A DNA stretch of 64,000 nt from Linaria vulgaris. Taxonomy: Eukaryota > Streptophyta > Magnoliopsida > Lamiales > Plantaginaceae. Below, one piece after another: positions 1 through 13,000 of the stretch (its first letter is position 1; the number at the start of each line of letters is the position of its first letter). The stretch lies in contig OX415249.1 of the NCBI GenBank assembly GCA_948329865.1, forward strand, positions 69,671,395-69,735,394, given 5' to 3'. The notes beneath the pieces were generated by a model. That model was not told where the DNA came from. It saw only the letters and a program-made list of their open reading frames with translations, and searched no databases. Made by a program: the position numbers and the translations under genes.

Positions 1-2572
1 AATTTTTTTTATTTTGAATTATTTCTTATGAAGCAAGATAAAAGGGCATCTATAATCATGATTAATATTCCACATTTCAATTTGAGCATTTGTTCATGTC
101 GCACACATGAATGTGTCACCAAAATGTGTCACCAAAATGTCCCTGTAGTGACGCTTTTGTTTTAGTGACGCCTTGCTACAGTGTCTCCTAAGTGAGCGTG
201 ACTATAGACCTAGTGACACTTTAAAACATCTCCGAAACTTGATCTTGTGACAGCTATTGGTGTCTCGTTTTTAGAGACACCATTTAGTATCTCATAAACT
301 CCATATTCCATAAATGTGGTGACATTTATGGATTATCAAAATAACATTTTTTTTCTTTCTACTGAAAGTCAATTTCATTCATTACAAAAGTATAAATAAA
401 AGTAACAGATTAAGCAAATATGAATCCATAAATTCATTCCAAATTGAGAACCATGCCTATGAACTGAAGCATCTATTACCATCATACTATAAAAAATACA
501 CAAGAGTTAAGAGTTTACAGATCAAGGAAAAACTAAAACTATAATTGCACATTTACATCAACATGAATCTATAGCCAAACAACAAGGCTCTGCAATCAAC
601 AATTGAAACTTCAACTACTGGCAGACTTCTAATTTTCTCAAAGTTATATTCAGTCTGGTGCTTCTTCACCATGCTTCATCTGCTACACAATAAAAAGCTC
701 AGAATGTAGTACTTTGAAGATATTAAACTTACATGGTACGATTAAGTGAATAAAGGGAATACAAATTTGAAACACCTGGAATCTCGAAAGAGATGGTTAA
801 TAAAAAGTCTACAATTGTATGGCATTACACTCTGTCTACTTTTTTTAATCTGATAATGTAAACAAACGAAATGTAGATATAATGAACTAGCCTAAAGAAA
901 AATCATCATGTGAATATATTGAACTAGTCTAGACAAGAATCATACACCAGGAAATCTAAGTTAGCTATGGTACACGATTTTGCATTTATCTTCATAAAGC
1001 AATTTCACAAAGTGACAACAATAACACCACTATTTTCTATTAAAAACAAGAGACTAGCTAATTACCGCACATAATGTTTGCCTGAAAAACACATAGACGT
1101 ATAAATTTATCATTTATTACAATTTCCTATTGAACCATATGCTTATACATTGTACATACTGAGACACATAAAACAAACGCAGCTACCAAAATCACTAATG
1201 ACAATGATATGACAATGATAAACTTACTGACCCACCTTTTAGTTTGAGACACTAGAGTTATGCCTCATGTCATCCTATTGCATAAGCAAAATCCTGTACT
1301 TGTCAATTTTAAAAGAAATTCTTCTTATCTTGTTATCAAGACATGCTAGTCTCTGTCAAACGGATGGCATGATTGACCTGTATGGTAAACATTACAGAAA
1401 TCTATGTAAAAGGACTGATTATATTAAGTAATATGTATTATGCAACAAATGAGCTACACATGTAATCTCTAGTATAATAGAAAAAAAGATTAAGACGCGT
1501 ATCATTATAAACTACAGAAAATCAATTCACTTATTACAAAACTACTTAAGAATAAAAATGAACACAGAATAACATCAAAACAATTTACACTTAAAATTTA
1601 GATAGAGAAGAACAAACACATGTACATATATTGATTTCAAAACAACGAGAAACAGACATACATACACTGATTCAAGAACAAGATAGGTTGAACCACATTT
1701 TCTTTTTCAATGCAAGTCCTGCACCCAAATTTTCAGAAAGCAATGACTATCAGATGTAAGAAAAATATACTTTAATAAAATACAAAAGAGTTGATGTTTC
1801 GTTTCATCCACCCGTAAATAATATAGGTACAATTAAGTAGTTCTATTGAAATGATAAAACTATACCCTTACTCAAACAGTCATACATAAATTAAAGGTAC
1901 CAACCTTCGGATGAACTTCGTCTCTCTGTTTACAACCTAAAAACAATTAGAAAATCTATTAGAACTTGGCTAATTACAGTTGACAAAACAACAAAGAAAT
2001 GTATATAAGGAATAATTGGTTAAGTTCGAAATTCAAATTATTCAAGAAACTTAAGAGTAGAAAAGCACAAAAAGAGACTAAATCAATTGGTCAAATTAGT
2101 GCGGGGAACAAGAAAATGGTGCAGACATAGAAAATGCACATAGAAAAAGGGATAAATATCAAATACCCAAGCAATATAAAGCAAAGATTCATCAACCGTG
2201 AAATTTTGAAGGAGAGGTAAACTCTCATACAATACTCTGGCATATTTTAGAAAACAATTGCAGAAACTAAAGAAAAGCACCTGCAGAGAAGTAAAATTGA
2301 GCCTGATTTCTCGCTCACGGTCACGGGCAAAAATCGGTGCAGCAGATATGAGATTGAGGGGCGGCATGTTGTGGAGAGAGTGGGAGAGAGAGTTGGCAAG
2401 GGTTTTTTCTTTTTTGTATTTAATGTGGGTTAAAACTCCCCTTTTAAAATGAAAAGTGAAACAAAGGGACGCAATTAACAAATGCGTGACAATAACTCGG
2501 ATATGGAGACGATCTAAAAATAGTGTCACCATATGTGCGTTTAATTAGAGTGTTTTTTTAGTAATGTATCAG
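1..2572. mobile_element. CACTA-like (En/Spm) element remnant, left end outside the window
   Basis: Short motifs such as TAGTGACGC, GTGTCACC and GTGTCTC recur in both orientations at about 85-340. They recur again at 2465-2545 (GACGC, GCGTGACA, AGTGTCACC), next to a terminus-like TTTTTTAGTA near 2565-2572. Clusters of such subterminal motifs near a TAGTG-type end are typical of plant CACTA elements. The 340-2080 stretch is AT-rich and shows no convincing coding sequence. At 2240-2420 the minus strand has a pyrimidine-rich leader and a short ATG-started segment before a possible donor, which could be a transposon 5' exon; I do not recognise its product. No CACTA terminus is visible at the left. 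Class assignment is inference. Confidence 0.35.
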
Positions 2573-2934
2573 GAATTTAGGCTCTATATCTAATAAATTG
2601 CATGCATGTTCTTCATTCACCCAACAAGATATGCACCAAATCTTAGCATCATCATAACCAGAAATAGTAAACAGAAGTAGTAAACAGAAATATGCAACAA
2701 ATATCAATCAACAACAACAGCACGTCATAACATCATCATAAATCAACAGAACATAAAAAATTGTTTAACACCATACCAATGCATACCAAAATAAAACTCC
2801 TCAAATGGGCCACATACCACCAAAATCACCATTCAACAGAAACATAAAATTGTTCAACAGGAACAGAAATTAAAAATGTTCCAAAACCAACAGAAAATTG
2901 TTCAAAAATTAACAGAAAGTTTAGACATTGCCAT

Positions 2935-3592
2935 ACAGAACATCCATGTATGACAACACCCTTATCTTCGGGATTGGGAGCTCTTTCACCACAAACAAAT
3001 AAACCATCCTCGTATAGTTTTGGAATCCATTAAGTATGAACATGTTGTCCATCCTAGTAGGTTGCATGGTATATAAAGGGAGTTAAATATCTAACCAAGA
3101 GAATCAAAAAACATACATATCACTAGGGTGTTACTCACTGTCTTCACAAGCCGACGAAACACCACATCATCAAGGGTCACAACCCCTAATTTCTTGTCCA
3201 ACTTCACCCAAGGGCACCTATACAGACGATTGAACAGCATGAACCTCGTTTCCATCTTCATCAGACGATCTTTAATCATTAAAGCAGTTACATGACTCTC
3301 ATATTCCTTGTCAGTTTCGCAACCAACTCCCCGTAAATATCATCCATCATCCCCTCAGATATCCAGATGTCGCGTTTCACGAGCGAACGAAGCACCCTTA
3401 GCATCCAGGTTTCCTCATCTTGTGTGAATGAAGAAAACTCGAAAAACACTTCATGTATGTCCTCATGTGTCAACTTACAACATTAATATCATAAACAATT
3501 AAAAATAAAAGAGTGTGTAGGGTTAGGGTCCTAATAAGAATCAACTTTACCGTGGTTGAGTCATATACTTGTTTGAGATTGGAGGCGGCCAT
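2935..3592 (-). pseudogene. SANT/Myb-like transposon-associated protein, broken
   Basis: A 14-codon first exon (3592-3551, starting MAASNLKQVYDSTT) ends at a GTAAAG donor. A second exon begins at 3473 after a TGTAAG acceptor and stays in phase. It reads to a stop at 3288, continues in another frame from 3279 to 3091, and may run on to about 2935. The downstream part (DRLMKMETRFMLFNRL, then a 'GVVTLDDVVF..LV' phrase) resembles the Myb/SANT-like domain of plant transposon-derived and PIF/Harbinger-partner proteins, where RxKxxxxRF is followed by GVxxDxxxGxVxxxDxVWxxLV. The break and the absence of the leading tryptophan-rich helix mark it as degenerate. The family call rests on motif resemblance only. 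Confidence 0.4.
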
Positions 3593-4466
3593 TGATTCCG
3601 ATCTCTTTTTTTTTTTGTTCTGAACGAAATATGAGAGTAGTGGTAACTTTTTTAGGGTAAATGGTGGTTATTTATGGCAAAGGTGAAGGGATGCAGAAGT
3701 TAATGTGATACACACCTCCATAAGTAATCCAACCGTCACCACTACTACTTGTCTAATCGACTTTAAATAAATTAATAAATAAATGTGCTTAATTTGAGTA
3801 ATGCTATTGGTATATCGGTTTAAGTCAATACTCTACTCAGGGTAATGAACCTCCATTAATTCATAATAACCCGGTCATGTGACAGTCTTTAATAAAGAGA
3901 TGACATATCAAAAGAGAGAAAATTTTGTATACTTACATTAATTGTCATACATATATGGTTAAAACTTAGATGATCAGCATATTAATTTCCCTTTATTACT
4001 AGAAATCATCTAATTTTTGTCATAACCTTAGATGATTAGTAATATTACTTCACAAATATTTACTGTCTTAAACTTGACATGTAATAGAATCAACCAATTC
4101 TTAACATTCTTCCTTAAACAGCAATTTCAACAATCATTACAACCTTAAGAAGTTGTCACTAGACAACCAACTTAATCACAATGGAAATATAACCTTATAC
4201 AACCACTTCAAATCCATACAACATTACCAAGTCTTAAATTGACAATATAGCAATACATACAACCTTATAAACAACAGTACAAACAAAATTAAACAAAACA
4301 TTCGAACAACATTAAACAACCTTAAACTACTCAAACTAATATTTTAAAACCTTAATCAACTAAAATAAACCTTAAACAATTCAAACAACAATAAACCTTA
4401 AACACTGACTAAAACATGTCTAACACACACTAAATCTTAAAAACTGATAACTTCTGGAATCACACA

Positions 4467-4879
4467 CTACGGGAAATCACCACCAAAATCAGAAAAAACT
4501 AAGAGCAGCAACAAATTCCTGTTATTGTATTCCAAATTAACAATTTTTTTTTCTAGCTCCTTGTTCTTCTTAGCTAGACTCAATTTCATATTCTCATACT
4601 CCTTTATTTTCTTATGCATCTCTGTTTCACTTCTTGAATTCCTTAATCCCCTCAATTTGGCTTCTAGTCCTTCAATCTGCCTCCTCAACTGAGGTATCAC
4701 AACTCTAGTGAGCTTACATAAAGGATCATCGACCCAGAAGAACAACCCACAACCGTGCTTCGTACCTTTATAACATCCAGTAATCGATGACCAGGATTTG
4801 CGTTGGTCAAAGAGGTCCTCGTCACCGCCGTTCTCCCACAAAAGCAGTTAATATCAGCGAGATAACTAGTTTCAGACAT
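4467..4879 (-). pseudogene. GRF-type zinc-finger protein with coiled coil, frameshifted
   Basis: The reading starts at ATG 4879 (MSETSYLADINCFCGRTAV). It gives the first zinc-ligand pair CFC and the 'SLTNANPGHR' stretch, then drifts out of frame. A second frame (4841-4467) supplies the other half of a GRF finger, GCYKGTKHGCGLFFWVDD, followed by a Lys/Glu-rich coiled coil (about residues 50-105) and a short hydrophobic stretch NLLLLLV near the end. GRF fingers (about 45 residues, C-x-C...GRxxxxC...C-x-FFxWxD) bind nucleic acid and are common in plant transposon-carried genes. One small indel near 4790 separates the halves. It lies about 200 bases inside a MULE-like terminus and points inward, as does the related gene at 31.5-32.0 kb. 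Confidence 0.6.
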
Positions 4880-5342
4880 TGTTTAATTAACAAGAGGGAG
4901 AGAAATCAGTTGAATTGAATTTTCCCAAATTGAATTAGGGTACTTCAAAAATGCGGGAGAATATGTTTGGGGTTTTTTTTTCGCACCGGTAATTATGTGG
5001 TAGAGTGATATATATATGTGTATATTTAAGTGTATGCATGTATAATACGTTAGTTGTATAACGTTATTTTTTAATATTTTTTTAATGATTTTAAGTCAAT
5101 CGGGTTTTAAAAAAATTAGTCCAGGCGTACCACTTTTTATCCACGTAGAAGTGCGACGTTGCCACCTGAGACGCGATTTCATGATTTGGAGGCCAAACAA
5201 TGTTTCAGACATTTTTGGCAAAGTTATCGGGCATAAACTCAGGCTTAAAAAGTTACCGGGCAAAAAGTAAAGTGGAGCAAAGTTATCGGGCATTTTTAGC
5301 AATTCTGCCAAAAATTTAAAATATTTGGATCGGGATTCGATA

Positions 5343-6210
5343 CGTTGTTTGATAATGTTATGATAACACTGAGATCTCAATGTTATCCTAACACTGAACT
5401 CATAATATATTGCAGCGGAAATAACGAACACAAGATGTAAAATTTAAGAAGATTATATGAATATAATCTTATGAGTCTTAGGCGAAATAATCACTATTGA
5501 AAATAATGATCTTACTAAAGATTGTTATCTCAAATCTCAAGTTCCTCACTCTCAAGTTGTTTGAACACAACCAATCAACAAAGAATAGCTCCTTAACTCT
5601 AAACGAATTAACTCGCTAAACTAAAAGCTTGGAAAAGCAAGAAAAAAAACCTAACAACAATAGATCTAATCTCTCGGATTATTTAGCTCTCTTGTCTTGT
5701 TATTTGTCTTGATGTACTTCACACCTTTATATAGATGTTTTGAACTTGGTCTTCAAGGTATGTTGTACACAGTTTGAATATCTTCAATCTTCCATTGTTT
5801 AACTCTTTTTCCTTTGGTCTCGGTCTCCTTCTTGAATAATGTTTCCTTTATCTGGATCGTGTCCTGACTATGAAAGTCACCTTCTTCAATGTGGAGATCA
5901 TCTGGCAAGTTTCCTTGTAGCATCAGCTTTCCAATTCTTTTAATTCTATGAAACGCGTTCTGCTCAAATAAGGAAAGTATGAAAACTTATGATTCATCTT
6001 ATGTTTAAGTTTAAACCCGATACATGCAAATATAAATAAAATCGTGGAACTAGATTAGTTAGTGAACAAAGGCAAAATACAAATAATATTCAAAGTTTAA
6101 AACAAGGATTGTTTAAGTGTTACAATGTTCAAAGTTATCTTAACATTTCATTAGCTCAATGTTGTTATAACATTGCAACTTCATTGTTGGGATAACATTG
6201 ATCAAACACT
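5343..6210. mobile_element. Small non-autonomous element with ~55-bp imperfect inverted termini
   Basis: The left edge reads GTTTGATAATGTTATGATAA and the right edge, inverted, reads GTGTTTGATCAATGTTATCC. Similarity continues for about 55 bases and includes internal repeats of 'CAATGTTAT(C)CTAACA'. The interior (about 760 bp) is AT-rich and has no coding sequence. It contains TATATAG followed by TTTGAACTTGG at about 5728, reminiscent of a promoter. I found no exact target-site duplication and cannot assign a superfamily. Confidence 0.35.
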
Positions 6211-6599
6211 TTACACTTTCAAATTTGTTAAGAAAAATATTACACATAGCATACGTTTTTCCACTGCCGCCAAGATTTACATGTTCAGTGTCGCACAAAT
6301 ATTGACTTGTTACAAATGTGAAGGTGAAGAAGATGAAGAAGATTTTGAAGTGAGATGAGAATTGGGTAGTAGAAATTGATGAATTAGGTTTTAGAAATTT
6401 GTAGTTGATGAGAAAGAAGCGGGCGACAGTGAAGAAGAATTTCAATTGTGCTAATTGATGAGAGAGAAAATTTTGCATCATTTGATTTGACCGATATCAT
6501 GTTTAACCATGGTTTATCTAGTTGCTAAGGTCAACGCTCTGAATGAAATTGATAGCGTCATGCAGAGTGTTGTTGTATGCACAACAACTAACCCTAAGC

Positions 6600-9515
6600 C
6601 TCAAAGGGAGTACCAATATTAGCCCAACCGAGAGATAAATGGTTAAGAAATGGTGATGCTAATACATGATATTTTCATCTAAAGACTATTATTCTCTCAA
6701 AGTTCAACCGTGTTGATTTTATCTTGAAGTTGGATGGGTCGTTTGCTAGTGGTTGGGCTGATATTGGCACTTGCTTTGTTGATTATTTTAAATGCATTTT
6801 TGCTTATGATATTAACCCTCTTTCCCAGTTTTATCCTTTAAATTTGGATAACTTGTTCCCTACCATGATTATCAAGGATGCTCTTTATGCTATTGCGACG
6901 CCTTTAGAGATCAAAAATACGCTTTTCTCTTTTGCATCTAATAAAAGTCCAGGGCTCGATGGTCTTCTGACGGCTTTTTACAAAAACTTTTGGAATACAA
7001 CTAAGAATGTTTTCACCAAAGCAATGATTGACTTTTCGAAACCGGTTCACTTTTGCAAGCTCTTAATCACATTTTTATTGCTCTTGTTCCTGAAAAGGCA
7101 AATGCGCAGGTTGTAGAAGACTTTAGGCCTATTAGTCTTTGAAATATCACGTACAAAACTTGCTCCAAATTTTAACTAATAGGCTTAAGTTGCATCTTCA
7201 CAATTTTATTTCTCCTTTTCAATCTACTTTCATTAAAGGTCGTAATATTAGTGATAATACTATCATTTATAATGAAATCATGAACTGTATCCATCACAAA
7301 AGAGGTAAACTCGGCATTTTTGCTTTCAAGATTGACCTCGTTAAGGCTTTTGATCGAGTGGAGTGGGATTTACTTTTTTGCATCCTTTCTTGTCTTGGTT
7401 TCGATGCAAAATTTGTAATGGTTTCGATGCAAAATTTGTAAATTTGATCAAAGCATGTATTATTTCCTCTTCATTCTATGTTTTGATTAGTGGTTCTACT
7501 TTTTTTTTTAAACCGACGAGAGGCATTAGGCAAGGAGACCCTTTGTCCCTTTACCTTTTTGTTATTTTTGTTGAACTTTTTTCTCATCTTTTAGTGAACC
7601 AGGAACATGTTGGCCTTTTCAAAGGTATTAAGGTCTCGAGGACCAGTCCCTCTATATCCCATCTTATGTATGCAGATGACTTGGTGATTTTTGGCCACGC
7701 CACAATGAGTAATGCGGCTGTTATCAATGACATCCTCATCACCTTGTCGAATTGGTCTTCTCAGTTTATTAACAAAACCAAGTCTTTCATATATTTCAGT
7801 GCTAATACAAACGCTCATGTGAAATTAGTCATTCTTGCTCTATTTGGAGTTAATATTTGTAATCACAAGGTTTCTCATCTTGGTCTTCCTTTTTGAAAAA
7901 TTAAATCTCGTAAAGAAGCTCTTTTGGATTTGAACTCCAAAGTTTTTAACAGTCTTGCCTTCTGAAAAAAAATTTGTCTCTCGCAAGCTGGTAGAACAAC
8001 TCTTTTAAAACCAGTTTCTCTTTCTCAGCCCGTTTATACCATGTCGAATTTTCTCATTCCCACCAACATGTGTAACTCTTTAGATGGTGCTTTTCCAAAA
8101 TTTTGGTGGGGGCGAAAATTCTAAAGGAAACTTTCTTGCTCTTAAAGCTTGGGACTCAATCCGTCTCCCTAAATACTTAGGCGGCTTGGGCTTTAGAAAG
8201 ATGTTAGATTTTAATAAAGCTCTCCTCTCCAAACTTGCTTGCAAAATGCTTTCAAATCACGACTGCATTTGGGTGAAAACTTTTAAAGCTAAATATCTTC
8301 GTGAAAATGATTTTCTCTCGACCTCAAATGACAGAACCCATAAATCGTGGATTTGGAATGACATTCTGAAATCAAGAGATCTTATTCAAAGAGGTGCTTG
8401 TTTTCTGGTACACCACGATATCAAGCTTAGGACTTGGCTTGATCCTTGGGTTCCTTCTATTTCTAATTTTCTACCCAAACCAAGAAGTCCTTCTGTCTTT
8501 AATCCTAATGCCTATTTTCTTGTTAAGTCATTGTTTTTGAATGATTCTACTAGGTGGGATTTAGATAAACTTACTCTAGTCTTTGATCAACAATATGTGG
8601 AAGAGATTTTGAAAATACAAATTCATCCTCTTGATCAAGACCCTACCCCTTTTTGGGTTCCCTCTACGATTGGGATTTTTTCCTCAAAAGTCATTTTACT
8701 GCTCAGATTTGACTTCTCTCAAGGTGGGATCTTAATTTAGACCCTTTTCGAAATTGGAATAACTTGGTTGGCATTGTTCTTGCTCAATCGTAGAATCTTT
8801 TTTCAGTTTTGATATTGATAGGGACAATGGACTTAATTACTTTGCTGTTTTTTGTGACTTTATTTGCCAAAATCGCAATAATGTTGCTCACGACAAACCT
8901 TCTCTTTCCGTGCAGGACTTTTCTATAAAAGATGAGAGCTTGACTAAGGAGCATTGGGATGCCCACAATCCAAGAAAATTCTTCCGAATTCAGCCATCTC
9001 TAGACCTTGGAAGAGGTCATCTACTCGTTGGATTAAAGCAAATTGCGATGCGGTGGTCAAAGATGGAAATGCCTCGACTTCTTTTATCCTTCGAGACTGG
9101 AATGAGACTATTATTTTTGCCTCTAGTAAATCCCACCTCTGCATGAATTCTCTTGCGGCTGAAACTTTGGCGTTGCTTAATGCTTGTAATTGTTTCTCCT
9201 TTGCTAAGATTGAATATGCTTTGGTGGAATCTGACTCCCTCAACCTTATTGAAGCTATCTCAGATTTAGATAAGCATTCTCCATGGGCCATCCGCTCATT
9301 GGTCAGTTTAAAGAGCAATGACCTAAATGGCGTTTTTCTTTAGTTAATCGCAATGCGAGCACAATCTCGCAAAATGGTCTTTTTTGTGTAATTGGTCTGA
9401 TCATTTTAATGATCATAACATTCCCAATTCTTGCTTTTGTGAAAGTGGCTATCCCATCACAAACTTTTGTAATGACTTTTATTTTTGATTTGGTGTAATA
9501 TTTTAATTATATAAA
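6600..9515 (+). mobile_element. LINE (L1-type non-LTR retrotransposon), 5'-truncated
   Basis: The element begins inside ORF2, just before the RDKWLRNGDAN-type motif that precedes plant LINE reverse transcriptase. The endonuclease and ORF1 are missing, as expected of 5' truncation during target-primed insertion. The coding remnant runs to 9343, followed by a short 3' tail ending in AAAAAAA near 9510-9516. No convincing target-site duplication was identified. The insertion ends about 270 bases upstream of the pyrimidine-rich leader of the biotin carboxylase gene, in the same orientation. Confidence 0.85.
6612..9343 (+). pseudogene. LINE ORF2 remnant: reverse transcriptase and RNase H
   Basis: Domains in order: the pre-RT segment (SPGLDG at about 6950); RT palm motif KIDLVKAFDRVEWD (7328-7369); GIRQGDPLS (7524-7550); catalytic YADD (7669-7680); the thumb and connector region ending with LGGLGFRKMLDFNKALLSKL (about 8180-8235); and a C-terminal RNase H (about 9030-9310) with WIKANCDA, the central SLAAETLAL glutamate and the VESDS aspartate. 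The reading frame is broken at several places. One break is a 23-bp tandem duplication at 7397-7442 that shifts the frame between the KIDLVKAFD and GIRQGDPLS motifs. It is inactive. Confidence 0.85.
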
Positions 9516-9789
9516 AAAAGGGAGTAGGTGTAATGTAATTATACCGAATTTTTAATGAGTTTTTGGAGTGGCTCCCTAACATGAGCCTAAGTTTCATAAC
9601 ATAACATAGTTGGCTTGGAGGCAAGTACAAGTAGAGTAAGAATTGGATTTGAAAATACATATAACATATTCATCCTTTTTTTTGCGTGTTAGTTTTGGCG
9701 GAGCATTCGATGAACTAAGTGTTACACCTTTCCTCGTTTTCATCGTCACACCTTTCCTCAAATCTCCCCTGAGTCTGACCTGACCCACT

Positions 9790-10007
9790 CTCATTCATAC
9801 TACACACTCTCTCTATTTCTCTCCCTCATTTTCTCTTCTCTCTAATCGTTATCAAGATTTGATTTTTATCGCACATTTCGCAGGTATGTGTTCTCCCAGC
9901 AGATCTGGTGATAGTGAAACGGCCAACTCTTCATCACATTATTACTTTTTTGCATTTTTATGATGTTGGGTTTTTCTCTTGCAGTCGGGTTTCTTGATCT
10001 GAGAAAA
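9790..10007 (+). promoter_or_regulatory. 5' leader of the biotin carboxylase gene, with a leader intron
   Basis: A pyrimidine-rich stretch (CTCTCTCTATTTCTCTCCCTC and similar, 9805-9842) typical of plant 5' leaders precedes TTTCGCAG. A GTATGTG donor at 9884 and a TTGCAG acceptor ending at 9984 bound a 101-bp leader intron. Splicing leaves about 23 bases before the ATG at 10008. No clear TATA box was identified. The transcription start is inferred and not exact. Confidence 0.55.
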
Positions 10008-13000
10008 ATGGACTCTGCCACCATGACCTTCAGCACTAAATCTATCTGCTCACCTCCCGTAAGTAAATCTTCTTTATGCAATTGCTCGTGGAGTTCATTT
10101 GTCTTTGATAGATCATTTGTGATTCAGTGAATTGGGGTCTGTTTTTTTCAGATTAATTTATCAATTCCTGTTCAACTGCTTGAATCTCTTTTACGTCTAT
10201 TTCTTGTTGTTTTCATTGTGATAAACCCTTTTACCTGTAATATTTGCCCAATGGAAATTGACGTTCTGTTATATTACCAATGGAAGGGTTTGTTCATGGG
10301 GAGGACAGCAGGAATTAGGAGCTCCCAGTGTAGCTTTATGGCAGGCAATAGAATTAACTTTCCTCAACAGAGGGTTCAAGCCTCACGAGTTGGTAAGAAA
10401 TCTGGAAAACGTGGCGGAGCTCTTTCGGCAACATGCCGTGATGAAAAGATCCTGGTGGCTAACCGTGGAGAGATTGCTGTTCGTGTTATCCGCACTGCCC
10501 ACGAGATGGGGATTCCTTGTGTTGCTGTTTACTCCACAATAGATAAAGATGCTCTTCATGTGAAACTAGCTGATGAATCTGTTTGCATTGGAGAAGCACC
10601 TAGCAGTCAATCGTAAGCCGCATGATCTCTTTTCATTTATTCTGACTACAATGTTCTCTGTCATGTTACACTTCTGAATTTAATTGAGAAGGTTTACATT
10701 CAATTTTTGTGCTTGTCAAGATTCGTAGAATTTCTTCCGCATTTGAGTGCAAATTTTATGACAGCACATCACTGTACTGAATTAATTTAATAAAGATGTT
10801 ATAGCCAATTCTCTTCCAGAAATGAGTGAATGAAATGGCCTTAGTGTTGACAGCACATGTGCAGGGGTTGTTGAACGAGGATCACTTTCCATATGTTAGC
10901 TGGACCAACCGGTGGTGTTATTCACATCGATGGTCTTGGCCATTGTGGAATAGACCATGAATTTGATTTTAGGGTGTTGAGTATTTAATTTAGGGGGATT
11001 GTAATACAGCAGCATACATTGGTTGTCGAAAGAAAGCATGAATGATCTGTACCCTTGGATATCCTCTCATAAGACATTGTTAACATTTTCTAGGATCCAG
11101 CTAATTATTGTGTAATGGTTAAGGGTTTAGCCCATGTTAATAAAGCAGTACACAAAATCCGTATAAGCATTCGCACTTTTCCTGAATAATTAACGTGAGA
11201 TGAGAGAGTTAAGTTCTCCCTACATAACTAAACGTCCTCTTTAAGTATTGTTTATAGTTAATTTCACATAATTAAGACCATCTATTGGATGACATATGAG
11301 TGGCTCATATATCATACTAGGTTGTCTCCTGGTTCCTACAGCGTTGGTTATTTTTACTCAATAATCTAAAAGTTTATGTTCGTATTGGTAGTTGCGATAA
11401 TTCAGGTGAATATATCATTCTTTATTTCTTGCCACATATAATATGTTTACATGTTGACATGTTATATTTTGTTACTTGATAACGTCTAAAACTTATTATG
11501 ATAACACCATCTTTGGTTTCCTTTCCTTATTCACCTAAAGGATGTTTTCGAGTTTTTTTTTTCAAAATTCCAGAAAATTCAATGCTTTCCTCAGCTCCTT
11601 TGGCTCTCCCACCCAATGAACGAAATAGTAAAGGCCATTGTTTATTAATAAGCTAATTATCAAAGAACTTACGAAAGCATGCATATGAGTTTTTTAAGCA
11701 AGAAAAACAGAGTGGCACGGAGTAGGAGCTGCATCTTTTAAGGGACTACAAAATCTATATTGTGAATTGTTATACTTTAATACACTTCGTTCTGAATTGG
11801 AAAATTAGCTTCCCACAATCTTTTTTCTCTTACTCCCTCCTCTTGTTTCTTTCAGGTACTTGGTAATTCCTAATGTCTTATCTGCTGCCATGATCCGTGG
11901 ATGTACTATGTTGCATCCAGGATATGGTTTCCTTTCGGAGAATGCCGTTTTTGTTGAGATGTGCCGAGAGCATGGAATAAACTTTATCGGACCTCATGTA
12001 AGTTCTCTGGATTACACTGCCAAACGTATATGATATATCTCTATCTATAAATCCGTGACCGCTTGTCGCAACGTTGTTGGAGCAGATTATGATACAAACA
12101 CATATCAACAACATTTCAACCTGAAAGTTGGACTCTTTTATATCTATAATCTTTACATGAGCTATATTAGTGTTTGTCGTTCATAAAGAACACAGTGTTG
12201 CTGTTATATTTGTACTAATCAAAACCATTATATTAACTCCCATTCACCCCTCTGATTCTCCATTCTCGACATCCCCATGACTTGACCACACAAGTACTAT
12301 CTCTCACCATTACAGAACCAGCTATTGCTCATGAATATATATAAGCTATTGTGCTGTCAAATTCCTTAATTCATCACTAGTCCAAGATCCATGCAACAAT
12401 GACATGGTTAGACTACACAATTCTTCATTGATTGTGGCACAACTGTTGATCTCCACCAGATGATGTGGAGTTTGTAATAGGCGAGCACTTTTAATTGGAA
12501 TGATGTATATTTGCTTAGAGACGTCATTTTGGTCCTCATCAAGTGGTGGTAGGATGTCTGTTTTTGACATTTGAAGTTGTCCGATAGTGCTTTGATTTGT
12601 GACATAGAGTGTGGGTGTTATTGATGTTTGAATCACTCATAGGATCCGTCTAGATTTATTCACTTCATGAACCAAGCTCGTGTTAGATGAGTTCTAATAA
12701 TTGGTGATACATATATGCAAATGTTTTGTTATTCTTTTTCAAACCAAGCTAGATCATTTGTTGGTCAAATGAAGTTAGTTGTTGCTCTGATTCATTGGTT
12801 CTTGGTACTTCCATGTTATTGAATTTCTGGTTACCATTAGAGTTCCTGGATAGAATGTGCTATTATTTACAAAATTTGAAACTTGCAGCCTGATAGCATT
12901 AGGGTCATGGGTGACAAATCAACGGCTAGAGATACGATGAAGAATGCTGGAGTTCCAACTGTCCCCGGAAGCGATGGATTGTTACAGGTTTTACTTTTCT

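Larger units (their letters stand above)
2573..5309 (-). mobile_element. Mutator-type (MULE-like) element fragment with one recognisable terminus
   Basis: The right end at about 5081-5309, read on the minus strand, starts GGCAGAATTGCTAAAAATGC. It then repeats a 'GCCCGATAACTTTG'-like phrase three times within 90 bases, which is the style of plant MULE terminal inverted repeats. Just inside lies a minus-strand GRF zinc-finger gene, then a SANT/Myb-like gene. This order (terminus, GRF gene) matches the right end of the intact MULE at 24.79-32.78 kb. No matching left terminal repeat and no mudrA transposase were found, so the left border given here is only the edge of the CACTA-like block. The interval 3650-4440 holds leader-like and AACCTTAAAC-rich sequence without coding potential. 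Confidence 0.4.

Noticed and set aside
2083..2532. 149-residue minus-strand reading
   Set aside because: The composition is Phe/Leu/Ser-rich and low-complexity, it overlaps the terminal motifs, and only its first part could be a short transposon exon.
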